A DNA stretch of 64,000 nt. It comes from Nitrospira sp. (GTDB lineage Bacteria; Nitrospirota; Nitrospiria; Nitrospirales; Nitrospiraceae). The stretch lies in assembly GCA_037045225.1 (NCBI GenBank), contig JBAOHZ010000009.1:3272001-3336000 (forward strand), written 5' to 3'. Shown piece after piece: positions 16,703 through 24,776 of the stretch (position 1 is its first letter; each line of letters begins with the position of its first letter). The notes under the pieces are model-generated. The model saw nothing but the letters and a program-made list of their open reading frames with translations, had not been told where the DNA came from and made no database searches. Position numbers and translations under genes: made by a program.

Positions 16703-16749
16703 GATTGAGTCGAGCGGTCCCCGGTGGGGACAGCGCGAGATAGTTGGAT

Positions 16750-16789
16750 ACGGGGGCGGTCACGCAGGTGGCTGCCCCCGTTTTGTTTC
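16750..16789 (+). terminator. Rho-independent terminator of the Tim44-like gene
   Basis: An 8-bp stem (acgggggc, 16750-16757, with gcccccgt, 16774-16781) with further pairing possible inside the loop is followed by ttttgttt. Confidence 0.75.
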
Positions 16790-16896
16790 CGATGAAGGAC
16801 GGCATAGACCATCCAGCGGTGCCGTTTCCCCGAACGTCATGCAGCCCTTTCCTGAACGTCCCGACAAGAGCCCCCAGCAGACCCGCTTGCTTGAGA

Positions 16897-16935
16897 GATC
16901 GCACGACGGCTCCACGTCTCGGGCATCGTGCGATC
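16897..16935. repeat. Perfect 10-bp inverted repeat
   Basis: gatcgcacga (16897-16906) and tcgtgcgatc (16926-16935) are exact complements separated by 19 nt. There is no T tract, so it may be an operator or a structured leader for the gene at 17163 rather than a terminator. Confidence 0.45.
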
Positions 16936-17162
16936 ACTTCATGATGACTTCACCACCTCTTCGCCGAATTTTCATGATGGCCGTTGTACCGTTTCTTTGA
17001 ACGTAGAGCGGGCGGCTATCCGACTGCCCGCAAGGCCCCCTCAGAACCATAGATTCATCGCAGCGCCCATCGCTGACCCGTCGATGACTCGCGTGCGCCG
17101 TCGCCGGCACCGGCGAGTCTGAAGTGCACGTCTCCGGCTGGATCGGACAAAGGGAACACACA

Positions 17163-17828
17163 ATGCGGATTGGCCACATCAGCCCGTTTTGGGAACAGGT
17201 TTCAGTCGAGAGTCAGCACCCACAAGGCGGAATGATTGTCCATTTGACGGAGCAATTCACCCGGCTGGGACATGACGTGACGGTGTTTGCCAGCGGGGAC
17301 AGCAGGACAGCCGGGACTGTAGTCCCGGTCGCTCCTTTTTCGATGCGGTCGTATCCTGCCCCCAAGCGCCATCTTGCGGAGGCCTTGGCGATGCTCGCAC
17401 TGGAGAAAGCGTTTGCCACGGTGCCGTCGTTCGACATCATCCACGTGCATTCGGGCCTGTCCTGTTTGCCGTTGATGCGTCGTAGCCCGATTCCGATCGT
17501 TGCGACGGTGTATGAATCTCTGGATGTCCCTGAAGTCATCAGGGTCTATCGTGAGTTTAAGGAGCTGGCCTTGATCGCGATGTCCGCGGAGCAACTCACC
17601 CACGCGCCGGATTTGAATTGGCAGGCCGTGATTCCGTATGCGGACATGCGTGAGGCGAAGAACGGCCCGGCGGCCGTGGCGAAGATTGCGCGCACGTATG
17701 AGGCGGTATATGAGTGGCGCGCACTCGGTCTTGACCGCCCAAACCGCGCGGCTCCTCACCTGCGTCCTGTCAGGAGCCTGAACGGTGGCAGGGTTGAACA
17801 GGGATCTGTCGCGACATTTCCATACTAA
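17163..17828 (+). CDS. Glycosyltransferase family 4-like protein lacking the donor-binding domain
   Basis: The first ~165 residues (MRIGHISPFWEQVSVESQHP, MIVHLTEQFTRLGHDVTVFA, SGDSRTAG, FDIIHVHSGLS) match the N-terminal acceptor-binding Rossmann domain of GT4 glycosyltransferases, ending at NWQAVIPYAD where family members turn into the UDP-sugar-binding domain. Here the sequence jumps to GPAAVAKIARTYEAVYEWRA, which resembles the family's final helix. The nucleotide-sugar domain (about 150-180 aa) is missing, so sugar transfer is unlikely unless completed in trans. The total is 221 aa against about 350-400 normally. The start ATG 17163 follows AAAGGGA. Confidence 0.65.
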   Translation: MRIGHISPFWEQVSVESQHPQGGMIVHLTEQFTRLGHDVTVFASGDSRTAGTVVPVAPFSMRSYPAPKRHLAEALAMLALEKAFATVPSFDIIHVHSGLSCLPLMRRSPIPIVATVYESLDVPEVIRVYREFKELALIAMSAEQLTHAPDLNWQAVIPYADMREAKNGPAAVAKIARTYEAVYEWRALGLDRPNRAAPHLRPVRSLNGGRVEQGSVATFPY

Positions 17829-17838
17829 TGCCGGCCGG

Positions 17839-17865
17839 TCGGCGAGCGCCTGCCGGGCTCGCCGA
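17839..17865. terminator. Hairpin after the GT4-like gene
   Basis: A perfect 9-bp stem (tcggcgagc, 17839-17847, with gctcgccga, 17857-17865) and 9-nt loop lies 10 bp after the stop. There is no T run, so it may be a processing or Rho-dependent end. Confidence 0.4.
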
Positions 17866-17991
17866 TCGTCGCGCGTTCTCAGTTCCCCTGGGCGCCGTCT
17901 TCAGGGGATTTCGTGCTCACGCATCCGAGTCTCTCTTCCCCTAGGACCCTCTCTCTGATCGATTAGGGCCAGGCTGATGTATTAATATGAT

Positions 17992-18036
17992 GGTGAGGGC
18001 CTCCGTGGTGGGGGCCTCACCGTTGTTCATTTTTTT
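17992..18036 (+). terminator. Terminator-like hairpin just upstream of the response regulator
   Basis: ggtgagg (17992-17998) pairs with cctcacc (18015-18021), extended by imperfect G/C pairs, and is followed by seven T residues (18030-18036). It lies only 32 bp before the regulator ATG, so it either ends upstream transcription or acts as an attenuator in the leader of the two-component operon. Confidence 0.55.
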
Positions 18037-18068
18037 CACCGTCCGGCCGGTTCGGAGCACCGATTGCC

Positions 18069-18752
18069 ATGCGTATTCTTCTCGTCGAGGATGATTCCGA
18101 TCTCGCGCAATTTATTCGGAAGGGGCTGAAGGAGGAACGGTATGCGGTGGATGTCGCTTGTAATGGCGAGCAGGGGTTTGAGCTCGGCATCGCGAATCCG
18201 TACGACCTGATGATCCTGGACATCATGCTGCCGGTGCTCGACGGCCTGTCGCTCTGCCGTCGTCTGCGCAGCACCGGTGTGACGGCGCCCGTCTTGCTGT
18301 TGACCGCGCGCGATACGGTGCAGGATAAGGTCTCTGGCCTGGATCTGGGCGCCGATGACTATTTGACGAAACCGTTTGCCTTCGCAGAACTCCTCGCGAG
18401 AGCGAGGGCGTTGTTGCGGCGCGGCGGGCCCCCGCTGCAGACGCGGTTGACGGCCGCCGATCTGGAGCTGGATCCGGCGACTCACCGCGTGTGCCGGAAC
18501 GGCACTGAAATCGCACTGACGAATAAGGAGTATGCGCTGCTCGAATTTCTCTTACGCAACAAGAATCGTGTGCTGACTAGGACCGCCATCATCGAGCATG
18601 TGTGGGACATCAGTTACGATCCCATGACGAATATCGTGGACGCGCATATCCGGTCGCTGCGTGCGAAGATGGATCGCGACTTTTCTCCCGTGTTGATTAC
18701 GACCGTGCGGGGTGCCGGCTATATGCTGGAAGATGAGGAATCCGGACGGTGA
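18069..18752 (+). CDS. OmpR-family response regulator
   Basis: The 227-residue protein has an N-terminal receiver (MRILLVEDDSDLAQF; phosphoacceptor Asp in DLMILDIMLPVLDGL at about residue 51; Lys in DDYLTKPFAF at about 101) and a C-terminal winged helix (about 130-220; LTNKEYALLEFLLRN, ITTVRGAGYMLED). It should bind DNA when phosphorylated by the kinase encoded immediately downstream (GTGA overlap). The pair resembles metal or envelope-stress systems such as CusRS/QseBC, but the signal is not known. Confidence 0.95.
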   Translation: MRILLVEDDSDLAQFIRKGLKEERYAVDVACNGEQGFELGIANPYDLMILDIMLPVLDGLSLCRRLRSTGVTAPVLLLTARDTVQDKVSGLDLGADDYLTKPFAFAELLARARALLRRGGPPLQTRLTAADLELDPATHRVCRNGTEIALTNKEYALLEFLLRNKNRVLTRTAIIEHVWDISYDPMTNIVDAHIRSLRAKMDRDFSPVLITTVRGAGYMLEDEESGR

Positions 18753-20194
18753 ATTCACTGGGACGGTTGATCCGACGGACGGCCGTGATTTTGATGGGAG
18801 GGCTGCTCCTCGGTTTTTCGGCGCTGATCTATATCGGGGGCGAAACGCTGCTGAACGGGTATGTCGATAGACGGTTGCTCGAGCTGGCGGAAACATTGGG
18901 ACGCATTATCGAGCAGCGACCGGACGTGATCCGTGGGGCCAGTGATGAATTGGTCGTATTGGGGGAGAAAGGCCGCAGCCAGGAAGAACAACATGAACTC
19001 CGGGAGGGCGCGCATAGCGTCCGGATTCTGTCGATCGACGGACAGCTCCTGTGGAAGGGGTCCGATGTCGTGCCTCGCCCTCCCGTGCCGGAATCCCTCC
19101 TCGCACAGGTCAAGCAGGGCCAGACCGTCTTCGATGTGGTCCGTTTGCGCGAGGGGGCCCCTGTGCGCCGCGTGTCTATCCCGGTGCCCAGGCGCGGCGA
19201 GGTCCGCTATATTTTGCAAGCGGAGGAGTCGCTCCACTTTTCACAGGAAACGCTGAAGGGGCTCGCGATTCTGCTGGCGCTCGGGTCGGGCCTCGTCATC
19301 CTGGTGGCGTGGGCCCGCAGCGCCTGGATCGCGCGGACGGTTCTGACGCCGATCAGTCTGTTGAGCCGGCGCGCGGAAACCATGTCGGAAGCGGATCTGG
19401 GCGAGCGATTATCGCTCGATTCTCCGTTTCAAGAGTTCCACCGCCTGACACAAGCCTTTAACGCCATGATGGACCGGTTCCAGAAGAGCTGCGAAAGCCA
19501 GCGCCGGTTTGTCGATTATGCCGCCCACGAAATGCAGACGCCGCTGACCGTGTTGCAGGGGAACCTGGAAGTCGCGCTTCAAAAGGCCAGATCCACGGAG
19601 GAGTATCGTGAGGCCCTCATCGGGAATCTGGAGCAGGTGGAGAAACTGATCGCGCTGGCGCGGGCTCTGCTGACGCTCACCAAGGTGACCGGCGATCGGC
19701 CGCCGTTACAACTCGCTCCCCTCGAACTGGAACCCTTGTTGCAGGAACTGGTCCTCGAGTTGAAGCTGCTGGCCGATGACCGCCAGCTCTCGCTCTCCCT
19801 CGATGTCGTGCCCGTCCCCACGATTTCGGCGGATGAGCAGTGGTTGAAACAGGCGCTGATCAATCTGCTGGACAATAGCCTGAAGTACACGCCGCCCGGC
19901 GGTTCGGTCACGGTGCAACTCCGCCGTTCCGATGACTCGCTGGAGATTGCGGTCCGAGACACGGGTCCCGGAATCGAGGCGGAACATGTGCCGTTCCTCT
20001 TCGATCGGTTCTATCGGGTGGACAAGGCCAGGGCACGGGAGTCCGGAGGGATCGGCTTAGGGTTGGCTATCGTCAAAGGAATTGTCGAAGCCCACGGGGG
20101 GACGGTGTCCGTCGACACGGAGCCGGGTAAAGGGTCGCAATTTACCATCCGTTTGCCGCTTGGCCGCCAGCCGGACAGCCTGGCGTCATCCTGA
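18749..20194 (+). CDS. Membrane sensor histidine kinase, GTG start
   Basis: The 481-residue protein starts at GTG overlapping the regulator stop. It has one N-terminal membrane helix (about 11-30), a periplasmic sensor of about 140 residues, a second helix (about 168-188), a HAMP region, a HisKA H-box (VDYAAHEMQTPLTVLQGNLE, about 250-270) and an HATPase domain (N box LINLLDNSLKYTP, G1 VRDTGPGI, G2 GIGLGLAIVKGIVEAHGG). All residues needed for autophosphorylation are present. It should phosphorylate the OmpR-type regulator upstream. Confidence 0.95.
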   Translation: MNSLGRLIRRTAVILMGGLLLGFSALIYIGGETLLNGYVDRRLLELAETLGRIIEQRPDVIRGASDELVVLGEKGRSQEEQHELREGAHSVRILSIDGQLLWKGSDVVPRPPVPESLLAQVKQGQTVFDVVRLREGAPVRRVSIPVPRRGEVRYILQAEESLHFSQETLKGLAILLALGSGLVILVAWARSAWIARTVLTPISLLSRRAETMSEADLGERLSLDSPFQEFHRLTQAFNAMMDRFQKSCESQRRFVDYAAHEMQTPLTVLQGNLEVALQKARSTEEYREALIGNLEQVEKLIALARALLTLTKVTGDRPPLQLAPLELEPLLQELVLELKLLADDRQLSLSLDVVPVPTISADEQWLKQALINLLDNSLKYTPPGGSVTVQLRRSDDSLEIAVRDTGPGIEAEHVPFLFDRFYRVDKARARESGGIGLGLAIVKGIVEAHGGTVSVDTEPGKGSQFTIRLPLGRQPDSLASS

Positions 20195-20219
20195 CGTGAC
20201 CACGTATTTCAATCCGTCC

Positions 20220-20414
20220 TAGCCCGCATTATTCATGACGGTTCGTCGCGAAAGTGCGGAGTCGCAAAGCGAGACGGGCGCGCGGAGTCGTGAGGGAGGA
20301 AGGCATCCTTGAACAGGATGTCGACCGACCGAGCGGCGAGCCCGCCCGCCGACAGGCTGGTCGCAGCTGCGAATCCGCGATTGCAGCAGAAGCGCTCATG
20401 AATAATTCGGGCTA
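20220..20414. mobile_element. MITE-like element with 18-bp terminal inverted repeats
   Basis: The left end agcccgcattattcatga (20221-20238) and the complement of the right end (20396-20413) differ at one of 18 positions. TA lies at both borders (20220-20221 and 20413-20414), consistent with TA target duplication. The 191-bp interior has no coding potential. The right border provides the stop codon (TAG, minus strand) of the adjacent hypothetical gene. A shorter relative is at 15533-15617. Confidence 0.7.
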
Positions 20415-20723
20415 GCCCTTCTTCCTCGCCCGAGCCGGTCGCGTCACCGTCCCGCGCTCGACCGACACCAGCGACTGCGCGTCCGTGATCGCCTCCAGCA
20501 GCGCATTGCGTTCCTTGTCCAGCTCTTGCACATAGGGCACGCCGTTGACGAACTGTTCCGCGGCATCCAGCAACGTTCGCAGGGCTGCAGCCATCGGGTC
20601 CTGTGGAGCGGGATGGGCCGGTGTGGTGGCCCGGGAGAGGGCGCGCTTTCTTCTGGGCCCGACATAGAGTTGCGGGGCAGTCGGGTTATCTTTTTCCAAC
20701 TCGGGTCGTCTCGATCTCGCCAT
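20412..20723 (-). CDS. Small basic hypothetical protein
   Basis: From MARSRRPELEKDNPTAPQLY (ATG 20723, GAGGAACA just upstream) the product is 103 aa: a basic, Pro-rich N-terminal half, then a helical region (MAAALRTLLDAAEQFVNGVP, YVQELDKERNALLEAITDAQ) that could form a coiled coil, and an Arg/Lys-rich tail (RPARARKKG). I recognise no family. Its stop codon is formed by the border of the TIR element, so the C-terminus may have been altered by insertion. Confidence 0.55.
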   Translation of the reverse strand: MARSRRPELEKDNPTAPQLYVGPRRKRALSRATTPAHPAPQDPMAAALRTLLDAAEQFVNGVPYVQELDKERNALLEAITDAQSLVSVERGTVTRPARARKKG

Positions 20724-20971
20724 TGTTCCTCTGTTCCTCCTGCCATCAAATACCGATGTGTGATCGATACACTGTACTCGATCCGGGGTCGCGATTGCAT
20801 CGGGACTCCCGCACGAGAAAGGAGCGGCGATCAGGAGGACTCGGGAACCGATCATGAGATGACTGGTCGATGTACGACCCGGTGTCCCGTCTTCGAGTCT
20901 ATCCATAGTGCAGGTGTAGAGGCTTGTGCTAGAGTCAGACCCCGTTAGACCCTGATAGGGAGCCTACGAGC

Positions 20972-23380
20972 GTGCGCCACGCAGATGAGTGTTATCCCAA
21001 ACACAAGGAACAGGGCTCGGCGCTTCGTGTGTGTTCGGCCTGGCTGTGTGGTGTGGCTGTGCTGGTGCTGGCAGTTTGCGCCGGGCCAACCCCTTCCTGG
21101 GCAGTCGACTCAAGCCAACGTTCCGCACTTCCTCCCAGCACGGCCGGTATCGGCACGGTCGACTATTGGCGGGATGTGCAACCGATTGTCGAGCGACGCT
21201 GTGCCGTGTGCCATGGTTGTTACGACTCACCGTGCCAGCTGAATCTGACCGCCTATGAAGGGCTGACCCGAGGGGCGAATAAAAAACCCGTCTACGAGGG
21301 AACGCGCCTGGTGACGGCCGAACCGACCCGCCTCTTCGAAGATGCCCAATCGGTGGAGGCCTGGCGCAAGAAGGATTTTTTTCCGGTCCTTGAGGAACGA
21401 GCGCAGGCGACTGAGGAGGCGCGCCGCGCCGGAGTCTTGGCGCGTATCTTGGCGCTCAAGCGGACACACCCCCTGCCTCCGCAGCCGCTGCTCCCCGAGA
21501 CGTTCGATCTCTCGCTTGATCGAAAGCAACAATGTCCCACGGAGTCTCAGTTTGATGCGTTTGCTGCCGATCACCCGCTCTGGGGCATGCCGTACGGTTT
21601 GCCGGGCGTGAACGAGCAGGAATACCAGACTCTCATGCGATGGATCGAGGAGGGCGCGCCCTACCGGGACGTGGAGCCGGCCTCGCCCATGTCCATCGCT
21701 CAGATCGAGGAATGGGAAGCGTTCTTCAATGGGGACTCCCCTAAACAGCAATTGATGAGCCGCTATCTCTATGAGCATCTCACTCTCACCCATCTCTATT
21801 TCGAGGGACTCTCCGACCGCCAGTGGTTTCGACTCGTGCGATCCCGCTCTGCGCCGGGGCAGCCCATCGATCTGGTGGTCACGCGGCGGCCCTACGATGA
21901 TCCAGGCGTACCTCGCGTCTATTATCGGCTTCAGCCGGTGCGCGGCAGTCTCCTCGCCAAGACCCATATTCCCTACGTACTGAGTCCCGCGCGCAAGCAG
22001 CGGTACGCCGAGCTCTTTCTCGACGCGCCGTATGAGGTGGACGCTCTGCCAGGATACGACGTGAGTGTGGCCTCCAATCCTTTCGTGGCCTTCCGGGCTC
22101 TGCCGTTCCGTTCGCGCTACCGTTTTCTGCTCGACGACTCCCACACGTTCTTCATGCAGTTCATGAAAGGACCGGTCTGTCGGGGACAGGTCGCCTTGGA
22201 TGTCATCGATGAACGGTTCTGGCTTTTCTTCACCGATCCGGACAGCGCCGCGTTGGACCAGAGCGAAACGTTCCTGGCGGAGAACAGCAGCCATCTCTAC
22301 TTGCCGACCGCCGAAGGAGTGAGCCGGTTCGGCCTCAGTTCCTGGCTGAAATACTCCCGCATGCAGAAAAGTTTTCTCAAGGCCAAACAGGCGTATATCG
22401 AAGCGCTACAACCTCGGAGTGAGACGGCCGATCTCTCCTTCATCTGGAACAGACGGGGAATGCAGTCGAGCGCGGCCCTCACGTTGTTCCGTCACGCCGA
22501 TAGCGGCTCCGCCGTGCAGGGCTTGATCGGCGAGGCACCCAAAACCGCGTGGCTGGTCTCCTACGATCTGTTCGAGCGTATTTTCTATCTGCTGGTGGCC
22601 GGTTTCGACGTCTACGGCTTTGCGGGGCACCAGCTCGATACCCGGCTCTACATGGATTTTCTGCGTATGGAAGGGGAATCGAACTTCCTGTTGCTGTTGC
22701 CGCCGCAGGAACGAGAGCGGGTGCGGGACTTCTGGTATCGGGATGCGTCCCAGTCGGTCAAAGATTATGTCTACGGACTGCAATTCCAGGTTCGAAAAGA
22801 AAGCGGTATTCGATATCGGACGAATCAACCTAAGCAGGAGTTGCTCGCGTTACTGCGTCAACACGTCGGCGGGGTCCGAAATCCGCTCCATGATATCAAC
22901 GACGAACTTGATTCGACGCTCCGCGCTCAGTTGCGAGCATTGGCGCATATTAAAGGTAAGGCGCTGCAATGGTTTCCCGAAGTGGCCCTGCTGACGATTA
23001 CGGACCGGCCCGGCGGCGACGTTCGTCATGACCGCCTCTACACGCTCTTGCACGACGACGGCTACAGTAACCTCGCGTCTGTCTTCAACCCCGAGTCCCG
23101 TCGTCTTCCGGCAGAGGATGCGCTGACTGTTGCGAAGGGAGTCATCGGCGCGTACCCCAATGTGTTCTTTCATGTCGAACAGGCGGCGTTGCCGGAGTTC
23201 ATCGCGGCTCTGGCCGGCCTCACGAGCGAAGCAGACTATCATCGGCTCGCCGAACGTTTCGCCGTGCGGCGCACGCACCAGCACTTCTGGGCGCACAGCG
23301 ATGCTGTTCACCAGGCCTACCGCCGCATTGACCCTCTCGAAGCCGGACTGTTGGACTACAATCGGTTGGAGAATCGGTAG
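20972..23380 (+). CDS. cti: Fatty acid cis/trans isomerase, GTG start
   Basis: The 802-residue protein has a signal peptide (hydrophobic stretch about 20-38, cleavage near SWA), a c-type haem-binding motif CAVCHG at about residue 75 followed by CYDSPCQLNLTAYEG, and the conserved fatty acid isomerase region (PLWGMPYGLPGVNEQEYQTL, WIEEGAPYRD) through to the C-terminus. Cti enzymes are periplasmic haem proteins that convert cis- to trans-unsaturated fatty acids in membrane lipids, a fast response to solvents, heat or metals. Length and motifs match the family. Start GTG 20972 has GGGAG 8-12 bp upstream. Confidence 0.92.
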   Translation: MRHADECYPKHKEQGSALRVCSAWLCGVAVLVLAVCAGPTPSWAVDSSQRSALPPSTAGIGTVDYWRDVQPIVERRCAVCHGCYDSPCQLNLTAYEGLTRGANKKPVYEGTRLVTAEPTRLFEDAQSVEAWRKKDFFPVLEERAQATEEARRAGVLARILALKRTHPLPPQPLLPETFDLSLDRKQQCPTESQFDAFAADHPLWGMPYGLPGVNEQEYQTLMRWIEEGAPYRDVEPASPMSIAQIEEWEAFFNGDSPKQQLMSRYLYEHLTLTHLYFEGLSDRQWFRLVRSRSAPGQPIDLVVTRRPYDDPGVPRVYYRLQPVRGSLLAKTHIPYVLSPARKQRYAELFLDAPYEVDALPGYDVSVASNPFVAFRALPFRSRYRFLLDDSHTFFMQFMKGPVCRGQVALDVIDERFWLFFTDPDSAALDQSETFLAENSSHLYLPTAEGVSRFGLSSWLKYSRMQKSFLKAKQAYIEALQPRSETADLSFIWNRRGMQSSAALTLFRHADSGSAVQGLIGEAPKTAWLVSYDLFERIFYLLVAGFDVYGFAGHQLDTRLYMDFLRMEGESNFLLLLPPQERERVRDFWYRDASQSVKDYVYGLQFQVRKESGIRYRTNQPKQELLALLRQHVGGVRNPLHDINDELDSTLRAQLRALAHIKGKALQWFPEVALLTITDRPGGDVRHDRLYTLLHDDGYSNLASVFNPESRRLPAEDALTVAKGVIGAYPNVFFHVEQAALPEFIAALAGLTSEADYHRLAERFAVRRTHQHFWAHSDAVHQAYRRIDPLEAGLLDYNRLENR

Positions 23381-23475
23381 GCTGTGGCTCGGAGGAGGGG
23401 AAGGCCGATGCCTCATAGCGCGAGGGCATGAAGGCTCTGATCGCTCTGTTCACGCTGTGAGAGAGGAGACGTGCC

Positions 23476-24747
23476 GTGAGTGCCACAGAGCAGACCTTGC
23501 CGACGAAAACTGAAGACTATCTTCGCATGCGGGCCTTGGCAACCGGGCTCCTGTTGTTCATGGCGCTGCTGTTTGTCGTCGCGCTGATTCAACAAGAGGC
23601 ACATCCCTGGTTCGTATGGCTCCGCGCCTTCGCCGAGGCGGCGATGGTGGGGGCGCTCGCCGATTGGTACGCGGTGACGGCGCTGTTCAAGCATCCCCTC
23701 GGCGTGCCGATCCCGCACACGGCCATCATCCCCGGGAATACCGAGCGTATTGCCTCCAACATCGGGAGTCTGACTCAGCGAAAGCTGGTCACACCAGAGG
23801 GGATCGCCCGGTTGGTCGGCTCCTGGCGGATCCCTGAAGAACTGATCGAGGTGTTACTCGCTCCGGAACGTAGGCGTGTACTGACCCACGAGGTCGCGCA
23901 GCTGCTTGTCCGGGCGCTGAACGCGTCGGAAGATACGGCGATGCAGAGGATGCTTCGCGAGATTGCCACCAAGGTCATGCGTGGCGTGAGCGTCGCACCC
24001 CTTGCCGGTCGGATGCTGGCAGGTTTTCTCGGGAGCCACCAACGGGATCGCCTCCTGAACGACATCCTCTCCGCTGTGCTCGAGTACGTGGATGCCAACA
24101 GAGACTCGTTGGGCAGGACGGTGGCTGAAAAACTCCCCTGGTCTCGCGTCCTCAGTTTTGTGAAGTTGGATTATTCTGTCTCCCACAAAGTGCTGGATTC
24201 TGTCTACGACACGCTCCGTACGATGCGAGACGCTCCGCACGATCCGATGCGGCGGAAGGTGATTGACCGGCTCCATGCCTTGTCGGAGTGGCTCATGCAG
24301 TCCGACGACGCGTTGAGGAGAGAGGCTTCCCTCAAAGAACAGCTACTGGCGTACGAGACGCTGTTGCAGTTTCTGGACGAGTCATGGCACCAGCTCAAGC
24401 AGTGGATGCTGGACGATTTGAGCCGGGAGCCGTCCGACATTCGGGCCTATCTCGATGCTGCCCTGGCCGAGGTCGGGCGCACGTTGCAGAACGACGCCGC
24501 ATTGCGCGCCCTGTTGCATGATGGGGTGCAGGGTCTGGTCGAGGCACTGGCCACGCGGCACAGCGACAAGATCGGGGAGCTGGTGGCCAACACGGTCAGG
24601 GAATGGTCGCCGACTCAGATGGTGGAGACCATCGAGCGGGAAGTCGGCAAAGACCTCCAGTACATTCGCATCAATGGGACCATCGTCGGAGGTCTGGTGG
24701 GACTACTCCTGCATGCCCTGGCTCTGTTGATCGGGAGCGGGAAATAA
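23476..24747 (+). CDS. DUF445 family membrane protein, GTG start
   Basis: The 423-residue protein begins at GTG 23476 after GAGAGGAG. It has N-terminal membrane helices (LLLFMALLFVVALIQ, then a hydrophobic segment in FAEAAMVGALADWYAVTALF, the most conserved DUF445 stretch, followed by KHPLGVPIPHTAIIP), a long helical, charged middle part and a C-terminal membrane helix (IVGGLVGLLLHALALLIG, about 402-419). DUF445 proteins are inner-membrane proteins of unknown biochemical role. It converges on the symporter gene 29 bp away. Confidence 0.88.
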   Translation: MSATEQTLPTKTEDYLRMRALATGLLLFMALLFVVALIQQEAHPWFVWLRAFAEAAMVGALADWYAVTALFKHPLGVPIPHTAIIPGNTERIASNIGSLTQRKLVTPEGIARLVGSWRIPEELIEVLLAPERRRVLTHEVAQLLVRALNASEDTAMQRMLREIATKVMRGVSVAPLAGRMLAGFLGSHQRDRLLNDILSAVLEYVDANRDSLGRTVAEKLPWSRVLSFVKLDYSVSHKVLDSVYDTLRTMRDAPHDPMRRKVIDRLHALSEWLMQSDDALRREASLKEQLLAYETLLQFLDESWHQLKQWMLDDLSREPSDIRAYLDAALAEVGRTLQNDAALRALLHDGVQGLVEALATRHSDKIGELVANTVREWSPTQMVETIEREVGKDLQYIRINGTIVGGLVGLLLHALALLIGSGK

Positions 24748-24776
24748 GTTCCGGCCAGGCACAACCGGCACGCTGC

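Larger units (their letters stand above)
16703..17162. other. Intergenic region with terminator and inverted repeat
   Basis: No gene is supported in these 460 bp. They contain the terminator at 16750-16789 and an isolated palindrome at 16897-16935; the remainder precedes the shortened glycosyltransferase gene. Confidence 0.6.
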
